Below, in pieces: positions 15,263 to 22,789 of a stretch of DNA of 26,926 bases (its first letter is position 1; every line of letters begins with the position of its first letter). The stretch is from the NCBI GenBank assembly GCA_041287365.1, contig JBEULL010000012.1, positions 1 to 26,926 on the forward strand, written 5' to 3'. The notes beneath the pieces are model-generated. The model made no database searches. It was given only the letters and a program-made list of their open reading frames with translations, and was not told where the DNA came from. A program made the position numbers and the translations under genes. The stretch comes from JAQVIJ01 sp041287365. GTDB taxonomy: Bacteria; Desulfobacterota; Dissulfuribacteria; Dissulfuribacterales; DYLC01.

Positions 15263-16140
15263 TCAGAAGCATGACCACCTTTGCCAAGCATGAGGAAGCA
15301 GGCCATGTATGGTCGTTCAAGGCGGAATTGAAGTCCGTAAACACCAAATTTTGTGAGGTGATCGTTCGCGGCCCACGCTGGCTGAATTCCATGGAAGACA
15401 ACATTCGGCGTCTGGTTCAAAAACGCATGGCCCGCGGCCGTCTGGAGCTGACTCTACAGCTGGAGCGTGTCAGTCGAGACACGAGCTGTCTGGAACCGGA
15501 CATGGAACTGGCCCTTGGATATCTGAATGCATCGAACCGCATTGCACATGCTCTTGGTCTGAACCCCATCAAAGACATCGCCGTACTACTGACCCTGTTT
15601 CCAGGGCTCATCACCACCAGAGAAAACGGGACCGACATGGACGAACTCTGGGCATTCGTCTCTCAGGCCGTGTCCAATCTGCTGGAACAGGCCGAGCGCA
15701 TGTCGTTGGTGGAGGGCGAGGCCTTGGCAAAGGATATGAAAGCGCGTCTTGGTTTGTTGGAGACCATGCTGCAAAAGGCTGCGGATCGTGCGCCGGTGCG
15801 GCTGAAAGAGGCCAGGGCCGCAATGAAAAAACGCATCGATACCCTGGCTGATGGAATCTCTGTCGATGAGACACGCCTTGCACAGGAATGCCTCATCTTG
15901 ATGGACAGAATGGACGTGAGTGAGGAGATCACACGGGCGTTCAGCCATATTCAGCAGTTCAAGACATGCCTGGACAGCCATGAACCCGTGGGCCGCAAGC
16001 TGGATTTCCTGTGTCAGGAACTCTTTCGTGAGATCAATACCCTTGCATCCAAGTGTGTGGATGTGGAAATGTCCCATCTGGCTGTGGAGATGAAGTGCGA
16101 GATAGAAAAGATTCGGGAACAGGTGCAAAATGTTGTATAA
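15259..16140 (+). CDS. yicC: YicC/YloC family endoribonuclease
   Basis: YicC-family proteins are clamp-like oligomeric RNases (known from studies of YicC and YloC). The 293 residues match the family length: N-terminal YicC domain beginning MIRSMTTFAKHEE and containing KSVNTKFCEVIVR and ARGRLELTL, and a C-terminal DUF1732 block LFREINTLASKCVDVEMSHL ending KIREQVQN. The ATG overlaps the stop of DUF4416 by 4 nt, with AGGAGG upstream. The order yicC - remA-like - gmk is widely conserved and supports the call. Confidence 0.95.
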   Translation: MIRSMTTFAKHEEAGHVWSFKAELKSVNTKFCEVIVRGPRWLNSMEDNIRRLVQKRMARGRLELTLQLERVSRDTSCLEPDMELALGYLNASNRIAHALGLNPIKDIAVLLTLFPGLITTRENGTDMDELWAFVSQAVSNLLEQAERMSLVEGEALAKDMKARLGLLETMLQKAADRAPVRLKEARAAMKKRIDTLADGISVDETRLAQECLILMDRMDVSEEITRAFSHIQQFKTCLDSHEPVGRKLDFLCQELFREINTLASKCVDVEMSHLAVEMKCEIEKIREQVQNVV

Positions 16141-16209
16141 CAGATTTATGAATTATCAAAAGAGGTTGCCAAAAAAACAGGTTTGAAGAATCTTTCATCA
16201 GGTAATTCT

Positions 16210-16518
16210 ATGGCCAAAAACAGAACACTAAACATCGGCTTTGGCAATGTGGTGGTAGCGGAACGCATAGTCGCCATCGTGAATCCGGCCTCTTCGCCCA
16301 TGAAAAGGCTACGTGAAGAGGCCAAAAATCTGGGCAAACTCATAGATGCCACAGAGGGCAGAAAGACTCGCTCGATTCTGGTGCTGGACAGCGACCACAT
16401 AGTACTTTCAGCGCTTCAGACCGAAACCATCGCTCAACGAATGACTCAGGAAGCTGCCGCCCGATTGGAGGAGGTCGTGCAGGGCCGAAGACAGGAGGAT
16501 ATCGGACATGACAAATGA
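16210..16518 (+). CDS. DUF370 / RemA-like regulatory protein
   Basis: This is a small (102-residue) protein of the DUF370 family, which includes the Bacillus DNA-binding regulator RemA. It has LNIGFGNVVVAERIVAIVNP at the N-terminus, then SSPMKRLREEA and a TRSILVLDSDHIVLSA strand region. I chose the ATG at 16210 (AGGT about 8 nt upstream; product starts MAKNRTLNIG). An in-frame TTG at 16183 would add nine residues unlike the family. The last 15 or so residues extend past the usual end. It overlaps gmk by 11 nt. In non-Firmicutes its role is not established, and the family assignment does not prove a matrix-gene function. Confidence 0.88.
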   Translation: MAKNRTLNIGFGNVVVAERIVAIVNPASSPMKRLREEAKNLGKLIDATEGRKTRSILVLDSDHIVLSALQTETIAQRMTQEAAARLEEVVQGRRQEDIGHDK

Positions 16519-17149
16519 CATAAAAATCAGAGGCGATCTGTTTGTGATATCAGCGCCTTCCGGCGCAGGAAAAAGCACCGTATGCCAGCGAGTCTTGAAA
16601 GAGATGAACGGCATCGCCTTCTCCATCTCACACACAACCCGAACCCCCAGACATGGTGAGATAAACGGACGGGACTATCATTTCATCTCCAAAAAAAAAT
16701 TCAAGGAGATGATCGACTCTAATGCCTTCATAGAATGGGCGGAAGTGCATGGCAATCTGTACGGCACAAGCTATACAGCTATTGAGACCCTGTTGAATCA
16801 AGGCATGGATGTCCTGCTCGATGTGGATGTACAGGGAAAACGGAACATCTCTCGTATCTTTTCAAAGGCCGTATCCATTTTCATTCTTCCACCCTCAATG
16901 GCAGAATTGAAAAAAAGGCTCAAATCCAGGGGCACAGACGATGAAACCACCATAGGGCTGCGGCTTCGCAACGCAGTCCTGGAGATACGGCAGATCGACA
17001 ATTATGACTTTCTAATAATAAACGACGAACTGAGTGCCGCTGTAGAGGATATGAAGGCCATAATACGCTCCAGACGCTGCGCTGCATCCCGTGTCCTTGC
17101 AGGAGATTTACGCATTCTACACGATCTCGAGACAGCAACAGGCTACTAA
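16508..17149 (+). CDS. gmk: Guanylate kinase
   Basis: Gmk converts GMP to GDP with ATP, essential for GTP supply. The 213 residues carry the P-loop SAPSGAGKST (15-24), the GMP-binding SHTTRTPRHGEINGRDYHF, EWAEVHGNLYGTS, DVDVQGKRNI, and the lid RLKSRGTDDETTI. The ATG lies inside the 3' end of the RemA-like gene. The start of rlmB follows the TAA directly with no gap. The rpoZ gene that often follows gmk is not here. Confidence 0.97.
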   Translation: MTNDIKIRGDLFVISAPSGAGKSTVCQRVLKEMNGIAFSISHTTRTPRHGEINGRDYHFISKKKFKEMIDSNAFIEWAEVHGNLYGTSYTAIETLLNQGMDVLLDVDVQGKRNISRIFSKAVSIFILPPSMAELKKRLKSRGTDDETTIGLRLRNAVLEIRQIDNYDFLIINDELSAAVEDMKAIIRSRRCAASRVLAGDLRILHDLETATGY

Positions 17150-17953
17150 ATGAAAAAAGACAACAAAAACATTCGAGAAAACAAAACCGACCCATCGGCA
17201 CCCTTCTGGACCTGGAGTCTTCATGTGCTGGAAGAATTCACAAAGACCCATCCATCCGCCATCGAGGACGTAAAATTTCTTCCGTCTTTTGAACAGAAGA
17301 AGACAAATGCCCGTTTGCTGGCACAATTGAGGGCATTGGGGATACCCTGCAATCTCATACAGGACTTTCAGAAGATAGACATTCCAAAAGACGCCGTACA
17401 CCAGGGAATAACGGCCCTTGTAAGGCCGTTCTGGTTCATAGAGCTGAATGACCTGCGAACAATTAACGCATCGCATACTCCATCCCTTCTGCTCATCTGC
17501 GACCAGATCGTGGATCCGCAGAATCTTGGAGCCATCATTCGAGCATCGGTGGCCTTTGGTGTAACTGCAATCATACTGCCGGAACGTTCCACAGCAGGCG
17601 TGACAGGAGCGGTGGTCAAGGCATCTTCCGGCGCCATAGCCCATGCAAAAATATGCAGAGTCGGCAATCTCGCAACCACATTGGAACGGCTCAAAGAATT
17701 TGGCTTCTGGATCATATCCCTGAGCCCTGATGGAACTGAACCCATCTGGCATCTAAATTTCAGGGACAACATCGCCATAGTGGTGGGTTCAGAAGGCCAA
17801 GGGGTCAGGAAACTCATAAAGAAACGCTCCGATTTCACGACCTACATCCCTCAGGCGGAGGGTATCGCCTCCATGAATGCTGCGGCGGCGGCATCAGTCT
17901 GCCTGTATGAAGTAATGAGACAGAGAAAAACAACGTTGAATATTAAATGCTGA
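17150..17953 (+). CDS. rlmB: SpoU/TrmH family 23S rRNA 2'-O-methyltransferase, RlmB-like
   Basis: This is a SAM-dependent ribose 2'-O-methyltransferase; RlmB modifies G2251 in the peptidyl-transferase loop of 23S rRNA. The 267 residues hold an N-terminal substrate-binding part (about 10-95) with LPSFEQKKTNARLLAQLRAL, then the knotted SPOUT domain: motif 1 QIVDPQNLGAIIRASVAFG, motif 2 VVGSEGQGVRKL, motif 3 IASMNAAAAASVCLYEVMR. Motif 3 departs a little from the usual SLNVS form, so the exact target base is less certain than the family. The start touches the gmk stop. The last residues (about TTLNIKC) are encoded by the AT-rich repeat-like sequence that continues into the intergenic gap. Confidence 0.9.
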   Translation: MKKDNKNIRENKTDPSAPFWTWSLHVLEEFTKTHPSAIEDVKFLPSFEQKKTNARLLAQLRALGIPCNLIQDFQKIDIPKDAVHQGITALVRPFWFIELNDLRTINASHTPSLLLICDQIVDPQNLGAIIRASVAFGVTAIILPERSTAGVTGAVVKASSGAIAHAKICRVGNLATTLERLKEFGFWIISLSPDGTEPIWHLNFRDNIAIVVGSEGQGVRKLIKKRSDFTTYIPQAEGIASMNAAAAASVCLYEVMRQRKTTLNIKC

Positions 17954-18020
17954 ATGTTTCATAAAGGTAGCAATTGATTTTGCCGGCATTAAACATTAAA
18001 AAAATCAACATTGAACATTA
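17935..18020. repeat. AT-rich degenerate repeat between rlmB and mdh
   Basis: Several near-copies of short words such as TTGAATATTAA, GCTGAATGTT, CATTAAACATTAA and ACATTGAACATTA are packed here in both orientations. The block begins inside the last codons of rlmB. It could form a loose hairpin but has no clear terminator. Confidence 0.45.
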
Positions 18021-18040
18021 TCTTAAAACAGGAGGATATA

Positions 18041-18985
18041 GTGAACAAACTCACTTCTCACAAAAAATTGACCATCATCGGCGCAGGTGCGGTGGGAGCC
18101 GCTGCCGCACAGTGGGCCGTATCCCGTTCCAGCGCCGATGAAATTCTGCTTGTGGATGTGGTGGACGGCGTACCTCAGGGCAAGGCATTGGATCTGTCAC
18201 AGGCCGCGCCGCTCTGCAAATTTCACGGCATTGTGAAGGGAAGTTCAGACTTTGCAGACCTGCAAGGCTCGGACGTCGTGATCGTAACGGCAGGTCTGGC
18301 CCGTAAACCCGGCATGACAAGGGACGATCTGTTGGCCAAAAACGTCCAGATCGTAAAAAGCGTAACAGAAGAAATCGTCAAATACGCACCGAATGCCTGC
18401 ATCGTGGTAGTCACAAACCCCATCGATGCCATGGTCTATACCGCATATAAAGTCTCCGGCTTTTCGAGAAACCGCGTGGTCGGCATGGCAGGCGTGTTGG
18501 ACTCAGCCCGCTATCGCACATTCATAGCCCAGGAATTGGGGGTATTACCGTCCTGCGTATCGGCATTGGTGATGGGTATTCACGGAGACCACATGCTGCC
18601 CCTGGTGCGCCTGGCCACTGTGGGAGGTGTACCCGTCGCAAACCTTTTGTCCAAGGAAAAGATCGACGAAATCGTCCACCGCACTCAGCATGCAGGCGGA
18701 GAGATCGTAGGGCTGCTCAAAACCGGAAGCGCCTTTTCCACTCCAGGGCTTTCGGCTGTGGAGATGGCAGAGGCCATTTTGCAGAATCAAAAAAAGGTCA
18801 TGCCCTGTGCTGCATGGCTGGAAGGAGAATTCGGCATAAACGGCGTATTTTTAGGCGTTCCTGTGGTCCTGGGAGCAGGCGGAGTGGAACGGATACTGGA
18901 GTTTGAACTAACTGCCGAAGAACGGGAGGCATTGGGAGCATCAGTAAAGGCGGTACAGGGTCAGGTAGCAGCTACAGGGCTTTAA
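18041..18985 (+). CDS. mdh: Malate dehydrogenase, LDH-like type
   Basis: This NAD-dependent malate/oxaloacetate oxidoreductase has 314 residues. It shows the nucleotide-binding GAGAVG (14-19), the substrate-binding ARKPGMTRDDLL with two active-site arginines, VVTNPIDAM, the DSARYRTFIA block (catalytic Asp and third Arg) and GIHGDHMLPL with the catalytic His. The ARKPGMTR loop, with Arg at the specificity position, favours malate over lactate. I use the GTG at 18041 because GGAGG sits 6 nt before it; the TTG at 18011 in the same frame has no ribosome-binding site and adds residues the family lacks. It follows rlmB after an 87-nt gap, so it may have its own promoter, though none stands out. Confidence 0.95.
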   Translation: MNKLTSHKKLTIIGAGAVGAAAAQWAVSRSSADEILLVDVVDGVPQGKALDLSQAAPLCKFHGIVKGSSDFADLQGSDVVIVTAGLARKPGMTRDDLLAKNVQIVKSVTEEIVKYAPNACIVVVTNPIDAMVYTAYKVSGFSRNRVVGMAGVLDSARYRTFIAQELGVLPSCVSALVMGIHGDHMLPLVRLATVGGVPVANLLSKEKIDEIVHRTQHAGGEIVGLLKTGSAFSTPGLSAVEMAEAILQNQKKVMPCAAWLEGEFGINGVFLGVPVVLGAGGVERILEFELTAEEREALGASVKAVQGQVAATGL

Positions 18986-19031
18986 GTAATTGTGGTAACA
19001 TTCTTTTTTAAAAAGTGGGGGGAAACCTTAT

Positions 19032-19114
19032 TCAGGACTGAGGTCAAAGGACTGAGGGACGAGTCAGACTCAGTCCTCAGCACTCAGTCCTCAGCACTCA
19101 GTCCTCAGTCCTGA
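19032..19114. repeat. Inverted repeat enclosing three tandem 14-bp units
   Basis: TCAGGACTGAGG (19032-19043) and CCTCAGTCCTGA (19103-19114) are perfect 12-bp arms. Between them are three tandem copies of ACTCAGTCCTCAGC (19068-19081, 19082-19095, 19096-19108, the last one base short) and an extra partial inverted copy, GGACTGAGG, near 19049-19057. In RNA the region would form one of several alternative long hairpins. No T-run follows, so a simple terminator is not supported. Confidence 0.85.
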
Positions 19115-19155
19115 TCAACACATTGCCAACCACTTCAATTCCTTTGGTTCTATTC

Positions 19156-20415
19156 ATGCGCCTGCTCATAGCTCTCTGGAACAAATTCACCTCCATGCAG
19201 GTTATCTGCCATAACGAGGTGATACTATGCCTACTATCGCTGCTGTTATGTTCATGCGCACCACCAGCCAAAGAGGTTATGGAAAAAACCACCATTTATG
19301 AGGCCGTCCCATCCATTACCATAGGCAAAACCACGTTCCTGCCGGTTCCTGAAGACCAAATTCCTCATCTCACCGCCTTCTCAAAAGAGGGAATCCGACA
19401 GGCCGCCAAGGCCAATCAGATGTTTTTAGAGGCCCAAATACCTAAAGCTGAGCCAGAAGAAAAGGAACTACTCAGCCGATTTTTGAATACCAACCTCATA
19501 CTCCTAAAACTGTTAGACCAGATGGACTCCGAAGATATGGCTGCCTTCGATGCAAAACTGCGAGAGCGATTTGCCTTTTATGGCCCCAGTAACACAGATA
19601 GAGAAATGGGCTCTGTCCTGATCACGGGCTATTTTCAACCTGAACTTTTGGCCTCTTATAACTGCACAGCAGAATACAATTACCCTCTTTATGGCATACC
19701 ATCAGACCTTGTACAGGTATCCCTGCAGGACTTCGACAGGAATCTACCAGCTCAGACGCTCTTCGGCAGAATCAGTGGAAACCGCCTGCTCCCATACTAC
19801 ACACGAGGAGAGATCGAAGGGGGCGCCCTGCCATCCAATACCCCGGTGCTTGCGTGGCTTGCCTCACCGGTGGAGGGGCTCATGCTCCACATTCAGGGCT
19901 CCGGAATCCTCATATTTTCTGACGGCTCCAAGCGCTTCGTCCATTATGCCGCAAACAACGGCCATCCCTATCGCAGTGTGGGGGCATGGTTGGTGGAACA
20001 GGGGATATTGACCATGGAACAAGTATCGTGGCAGGCCATAGAAAACTGGGCGAGGCTCAATCCTGACCGTTTTCTGCAGGCCAGCTTCGTCAATCCACGC
20101 TATATCTTCTTTCGTTTTGAAGAAGACGGACCATTAGGGGTGACAGGTAACCGCCTGATACCCATGCACTCTGTGGCATTGGACAGGGCTATCTATGGGC
20201 TTGGGGGCATATTCTGGCTGACCGTCGATGATTTCAAGGACAATCAACCATTCTCAACCCTCGTTTTGCATCAGGATGTGGGAAGTGCCATAAAGGGCCC
20301 TCACCGAGTGGATCTTTATGTGGGCGAGGGGAAAAAGGCCGGGGATACAGCAGGGCGCCTCAAGAATTCAGGAAGGCTATTGCTCCTTCTTGTCAAGGAT
20401 GACAACAGAACCTGA
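19156..20415 (+). CDS. mltA: Membrane-bound lytic murein transglycosylase A, lipoprotein
   Basis: MltA cleaves the MurNAc-GlcNAc bond of peptidoglycan, leaving 1,6-anhydro ends, from the inner face of the outer membrane. The N-terminus has a hydrophobic segment ending LLLCSC, a plausible lipobox with the lipidated Cys near 34. The MltA domain is clear: LITGYFQPELLAS, YTRGEIEGG, PVEGLMLHIQGSG, YAANNGHPYRSVGAWL. The C-terminal 3D domain has HQDVGSAIKGPHRVDLYVG with the catalytic Asp. The start is uncertain: the ATG at 19156 gives basic residues ahead of the hydrophobic stretch, while the ATG at 19195 or GTG at 19219 would give a shorter signal. None has a strong ribosome-binding site. The repeat island ends about 40 nt upstream. 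Confidence 0.92.
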   Translation: MRLLIALWNKFTSMQVICHNEVILCLLSLLLCSCAPPAKEVMEKTTIYEAVPSITIGKTTFLPVPEDQIPHLTAFSKEGIRQAAKANQMFLEAQIPKAEPEEKELLSRFLNTNLILLKLLDQMDSEDMAAFDAKLRERFAFYGPSNTDREMGSVLITGYFQPELLASYNCTAEYNYPLYGIPSDLVQVSLQDFDRNLPAQTLFGRISGNRLLPYYTRGEIEGGALPSNTPVLAWLASPVEGLMLHIQGSGILIFSDGSKRFVHYAANNGHPYRSVGAWLVEQGILTMEQVSWQAIENWARLNPDRFLQASFVNPRYIFFRFEEDGPLGVTGNRLIPMHSVALDRAIYGLGGIFWLTVDDFKDNQPFSTLVLHQDVGSAIKGPHRVDLYVGEGKKAGDTAGRLKNSGRLLLLLVKDDNRT

Positions 20416-20553
20416 AGGCATTAGAAAGCCATGAGTGCAGTTATTGATGGTTAACCCATCGTGACTTCACCGAAAGAGCCGCATCTTTTCCGTTGTTTTT
20501 TTCATAGGTTTTCGTTAGATTATTTCAAAGATAATCTCAAAAACAATAACGCC
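20416..20553 (+). promoter_or_regulatory. Start of the long gap before the aldolase: palindrome and possible promoter
   Basis: No gene is seen in 20416-20738. This first part holds GATGG-TTAAC-CCATC at about 20446-20460. It also holds a perfect palindrome with arms AGATTAT (20517-20523) and ATAATCT (20531-20537). GATAAT (20530-20535) inside the right arm could serve as a -10 box, placing the RNA start near 20542, just ahead of the structured element. The matching -35 (GGTTTT region) is weak. Confidence 0.3.
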
Positions 20554-20684
20554 CTGTGTGGACGCGAGTGTGTTTGTGGAATAAGGCAGCCTCAAAGACT
20601 CCAATGAAGAGCTACCGTCGGCAAATCCATCTCCAGGATGGAGGTTATTTGCCGCACGAAACAAATATATCTGCGCCCACACAG
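20554..20684 (+). ncRNA. Candidate structured leader RNA upstream of the aldolase gene
   Basis: CTGTGTGG (20554-20561) pairs perfectly with CCACACAG (20677-20684). After one mismatch the stem continues for 3-4 more pairs (CGCG against TGCG). Inside is a second strong hairpin: CGGCAAAT (20619-20626) with ATTTGCCG (20647-20654), stacked on CCATC (20627-20631) with GATGG (20637-20641), and a 5-nt bulge AGGTT on the 3' side. A closed multi-arm element of about 131 nt ahead of a metabolic gene resembles a riboswitch or a small RNA. I compared it with the riboswitch consensus sequences I remember and recognised none. It ends 54 nt before the aldolase ATG. Confidence 0.4.
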
Positions 20685-20738
20685 CTCAACCGACTATTTT
20701 TACGAAAAACCCTTAAAAAAACGAATGGAGGAGATACC

Positions 20739-22028
20739 ATGGCAGCAACCCTATTCCAAAAGGATTTTGAACGCCTCATAGAAATCGGCAGACCTCCTAA
20801 CATCAAAAAGCTCTTTCCCAACTCCAGGGCACTGATTGTAAGCGGCAAGGTCATAGACAGGGCCATGTCGGCCAAAGGCAAGGCCATGACCATTGCGGCC
20901 AATGCCAGAAACTACTTCATCATAAGGGGGGCATTACAGGCGGCTCAGCACGCCAATGCGCCCATCATCATCGAGATCGCCAAATCCGAAGGTGGCAGAG
21001 ACGCCTATTGCGCCATCAACTACTGGAATATGGCCAAATATGTGGACCAGCTCTGTAACGAACTGGCCATCACCGTACCAGTGGCCATTCATGCGGATCA
21101 CTACGGCATAAAAAAGCAAGCCGATGTGGAAAAGGCCAGGACAGAGATTCCATCCATGTTCGATGCTGGAATCACCTCCATCGCCATAGACGCCTCTCAC
21201 ATGCCGGATGACGACAACCTTCTGGCCAATATCGCCCTTAAAGACTACATTCCATCCTGGGCGGGGCTTGAGACGGAAATAGGCGAGATAAAGGGCAAGG
21301 AAGGCCTTTCCACTCCGGAAGAGGCCATATTTCTCATTCAGGGACTCAATGCCCATGGCATCTTTCCTGACTGGATAGCACTGAACAACGGCACCACCCA
21401 TGGTCTGGAGGCCAGCGCTCAGGGTATTCAGGTGGATCTGACGAAAAAAATCCATGAAACCATCGCTCCTTATAAGGTCTCGGGTGCCCAGCACGGCACA
21501 TCCGGCAACAGCTCCGAACGGCTGCGCGAGATAGCGTCCCTGACTCGCACCACCAAGGCCAATGTGGCCACAGCCCTTCAGATGATCTCCTGGGGGCTGA
21601 TGGTGAATGACTATGGCAATGCCAGCTTGAATGCCGATGGCGAGTTCATCAAGGTGCCAGGCGAGGGCATGAGCGAAGAGCTGTGGCAGGAGATGGTGGC
21701 CTATGCCCAGTCCAAGGGCTACAAAAAGGGTGATTACAAAAAACTCAACCTGCCTTTTGAAAACAAACTCATGGCGCAGCCTCGGGAGATTCGGGAACGC
21801 ATGGCAAAACGGGTGGAAGACTTTGTGTATCATTTACTCACAGAGGTCTTCAATGCAAAGGATGCCGCTCCATTTGCATACGAGGCCATCTTGAAGGCCG
21901 GCTCTCATGACCTTGGCCCAAAGGCACAACGCATGGAACAACCTGCCGACTGGACGGAAGAACGTATTCGCGCAAAGGCCAAAATCCTTCAGCCGGACAA
22001 GGGCCCCAGCGGCAACTTTGACGACTGA
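20739..22028 (+). CDS. Class II (zinc) fructose-bisphosphate aldolase family protein
   Basis: This 429-residue enzyme belongs to the class II ketose-bisphosphate aldolases, which use zinc to split or form fructose 1,6-bisphosphate in glycolysis or gluconeogenesis. Family landmarks are PVAIHADHYG (first metal His and catalytic Asp), ITSIAIDASHMP, a Glu in GLETEIGEIKGKEG, SGAQHGTSGNS with another metal His, and the phosphate-binding region ending VNDYGNASLNADG. It is longer than E. coli FbaA (about 359) and belongs to a long subgroup, so the exact substrate is less sure. I place the start at 20739, where GGAGGAG lies 5-11 nt upstream. The open frame extends upstream to 20556 through the structured leader, but that part has no protein-like conservation. 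Confidence 0.88.
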   Translation: MAATLFQKDFERLIEIGRPPNIKKLFPNSRALIVSGKVIDRAMSAKGKAMTIAANARNYFIIRGALQAAQHANAPIIIEIAKSEGGRDAYCAINYWNMAKYVDQLCNELAITVPVAIHADHYGIKKQADVEKARTEIPSMFDAGITSIAIDASHMPDDDNLLANIALKDYIPSWAGLETEIGEIKGKEGLSTPEEAIFLIQGLNAHGIFPDWIALNNGTTHGLEASAQGIQVDLTKKIHETIAPYKVSGAQHGTSGNSSERLREIASLTRTTKANVATALQMISWGLMVNDYGNASLNADGEFIKVPGEGMSEELWQEMVAYAQSKGYKKGDYKKLNLPFENKLMAQPREIRERMAKRVEDFVYHLLTEVFNAKDAAPFAYEAILKAGSHDLGPKAQRMEQPADWTEERIRAKAKILQPDKGPSGNFDD

Positions 22029-22034
22029 TATATC

Positions 22035-22637
22035 ATGCGTGTCATAAGCGGGGCCGCCAAAGGACGCAGACTGACGGCCCCTCGGGGTCTTCAAATCCGC
22101 CCCACCACTGATTTCGTAAAAGAGGCCATGTTTCAGCTCATTGAAAACCGCCTCGGTGACGATTGGGAAGGCCGTGTCGTATTGGACCTGTTTGCTGGCA
22201 CCGGTGCCTTGGGAATCGAGGCTCTATCAAGAGGAGCAACGCTATGTCTCTTTGTTGATAACTCCCAAGAATCCTTTCATCTGCTTCAAAAAAATCTTAA
22301 AGTTTGCGGGCTTGCCCAAAGATCAAGGACCTATAACCTAGAATTGTTCCGCCATAAAAAATGTGAGAAAATCACAAAATATTATGCCCCGTTTCAACTT
22401 ATATTGGCAGATCCACCCTATGCAACAGGCTGTTCCATAGCAACAATACATTTTGTAGCAAAACACGACATCATGGCACCGAATGGAATATTGGTGATGG
22501 AGGAGAGGGAAAAGGTGGATTTGCCTCTGCAGGAATGGCCGTTAAGCTGTTTTGACAGACGCAGTTACGGGGATACTGCCTTATGGTTTTATGAAAGAAT
22601 AGAAGAAAAGACGATGAAAAGGCTAAAAGAAACATGA
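22035..22637 (+). CDS. rsmD: 16S rRNA (guanine966-N2)-methyltransferase RsmD
   Basis: This SAM-dependent methylase of 16S rRNA G966 in the small subunit has 200 residues. It begins MRVISGAAKGRRLTAP, the signature start of RsmD, then RPTTDFVKEAMFQLIENRL, SAM-binding VLDLFAGTGALGIEALSRGA (motif I) and catalytic ADPPYATG (motif IV, D/N-PP-Y). It starts 6 nt after the aldolase stop, so the two are probably co-transcribed. Its C-terminal tail (KTMKRLKET) runs to within 4 nt of the convergent tRNA-His. Confidence 0.95.
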   Translation: MRVISGAAKGRRLTAPRGLQIRPTTDFVKEAMFQLIENRLGDDWEGRVVLDLFAGTGALGIEALSRGATLCLFVDNSQESFHLLQKNLKVCGLAQRSRTYNLELFRHKKCEKITKYYAPFQLILADPPYATGCSIATIHFVAKHDIMAPNGILVMEEREKVDLPLQEWPLSCFDRRSYGDTALWFYERIEEKTMKRLKET

Positions 22638-22641
22638 TGAT

Positions 22642-22718
22642 TGGGGTGAGCGATGGGATTTGAACCCACAACCTTCGGGGCCACAACCCGACACTCTAAC
22701 CGTTGAGCTACGCCCACC
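22642..22718 (-). tRNA. tRNA-His (GUG anticodon)
   Basis: On the minus strand the gene folds as a full cloverleaf. The acceptor GTGGGCG pairs with CGCTCAC, with the histidine-specific extra G-1 opposite C73. The D arm is GCTC AACGGTTA GAGT. The anticodon stem-loop GTCGG GTTGTGG CCCCGA region has anticodon GTG, and the T arm is GTGGG TTCAAAT CCCAT. CCA is encoded at 22644-22642. It is convergent with rsmD and divergent from dus. Confidence 0.96.
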
Positions 22719-22737
22719 ATCCGATGTTGGTCTGCGT

Positions 22738-22767
22738 TTTATACCGTAAAACAACTTGAATTGTCAA
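22738..22767 (-). promoter_or_regulatory. Sigma70-like promoter of tRNA-His
   Basis: Read on the minus strand: TTGACA (22767-22762), an 18-nt spacer and TATAAA (22743-22738). This is the best sigma70 promoter in the window, placing the start about 12 nt before the mature 5' end of the tRNA. It lies inside the upstream region of dus. Confidence 0.75.
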
Positions 22768-22789
22768 TAGAAAAGAGGCCGAAACAACC

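Noticed and set aside
16183..16209. TTG start nine codons upstream for the RemA-like gene
   Set aside because: The added residues are not found in the family, and the ATG at 16210 has its own AGGT.
18011..18040. Longer start (TTG at 18011) for malate dehydrogenase
   Set aside because: There is no ribosome-binding site, and the added residues are outside the family. The GTG at 18041 has GGAGG at ideal spacing.
20554..20684. 6S RNA, SRP RNA, c-di-GMP, cobalamin or molybdenum-cofactor riboswitch
   Set aside because: None of the conserved core sequences I know for these families is present; only the general stem layout is similar.
20556..20738. An in-frame 61-residue N-terminal extension of the aldolase
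   Set aside because: The family starts at about the ATG at 20739, which has a strong GGAGGAG. The upstream part coincides with the structured leader and lacks protein-like conservation.
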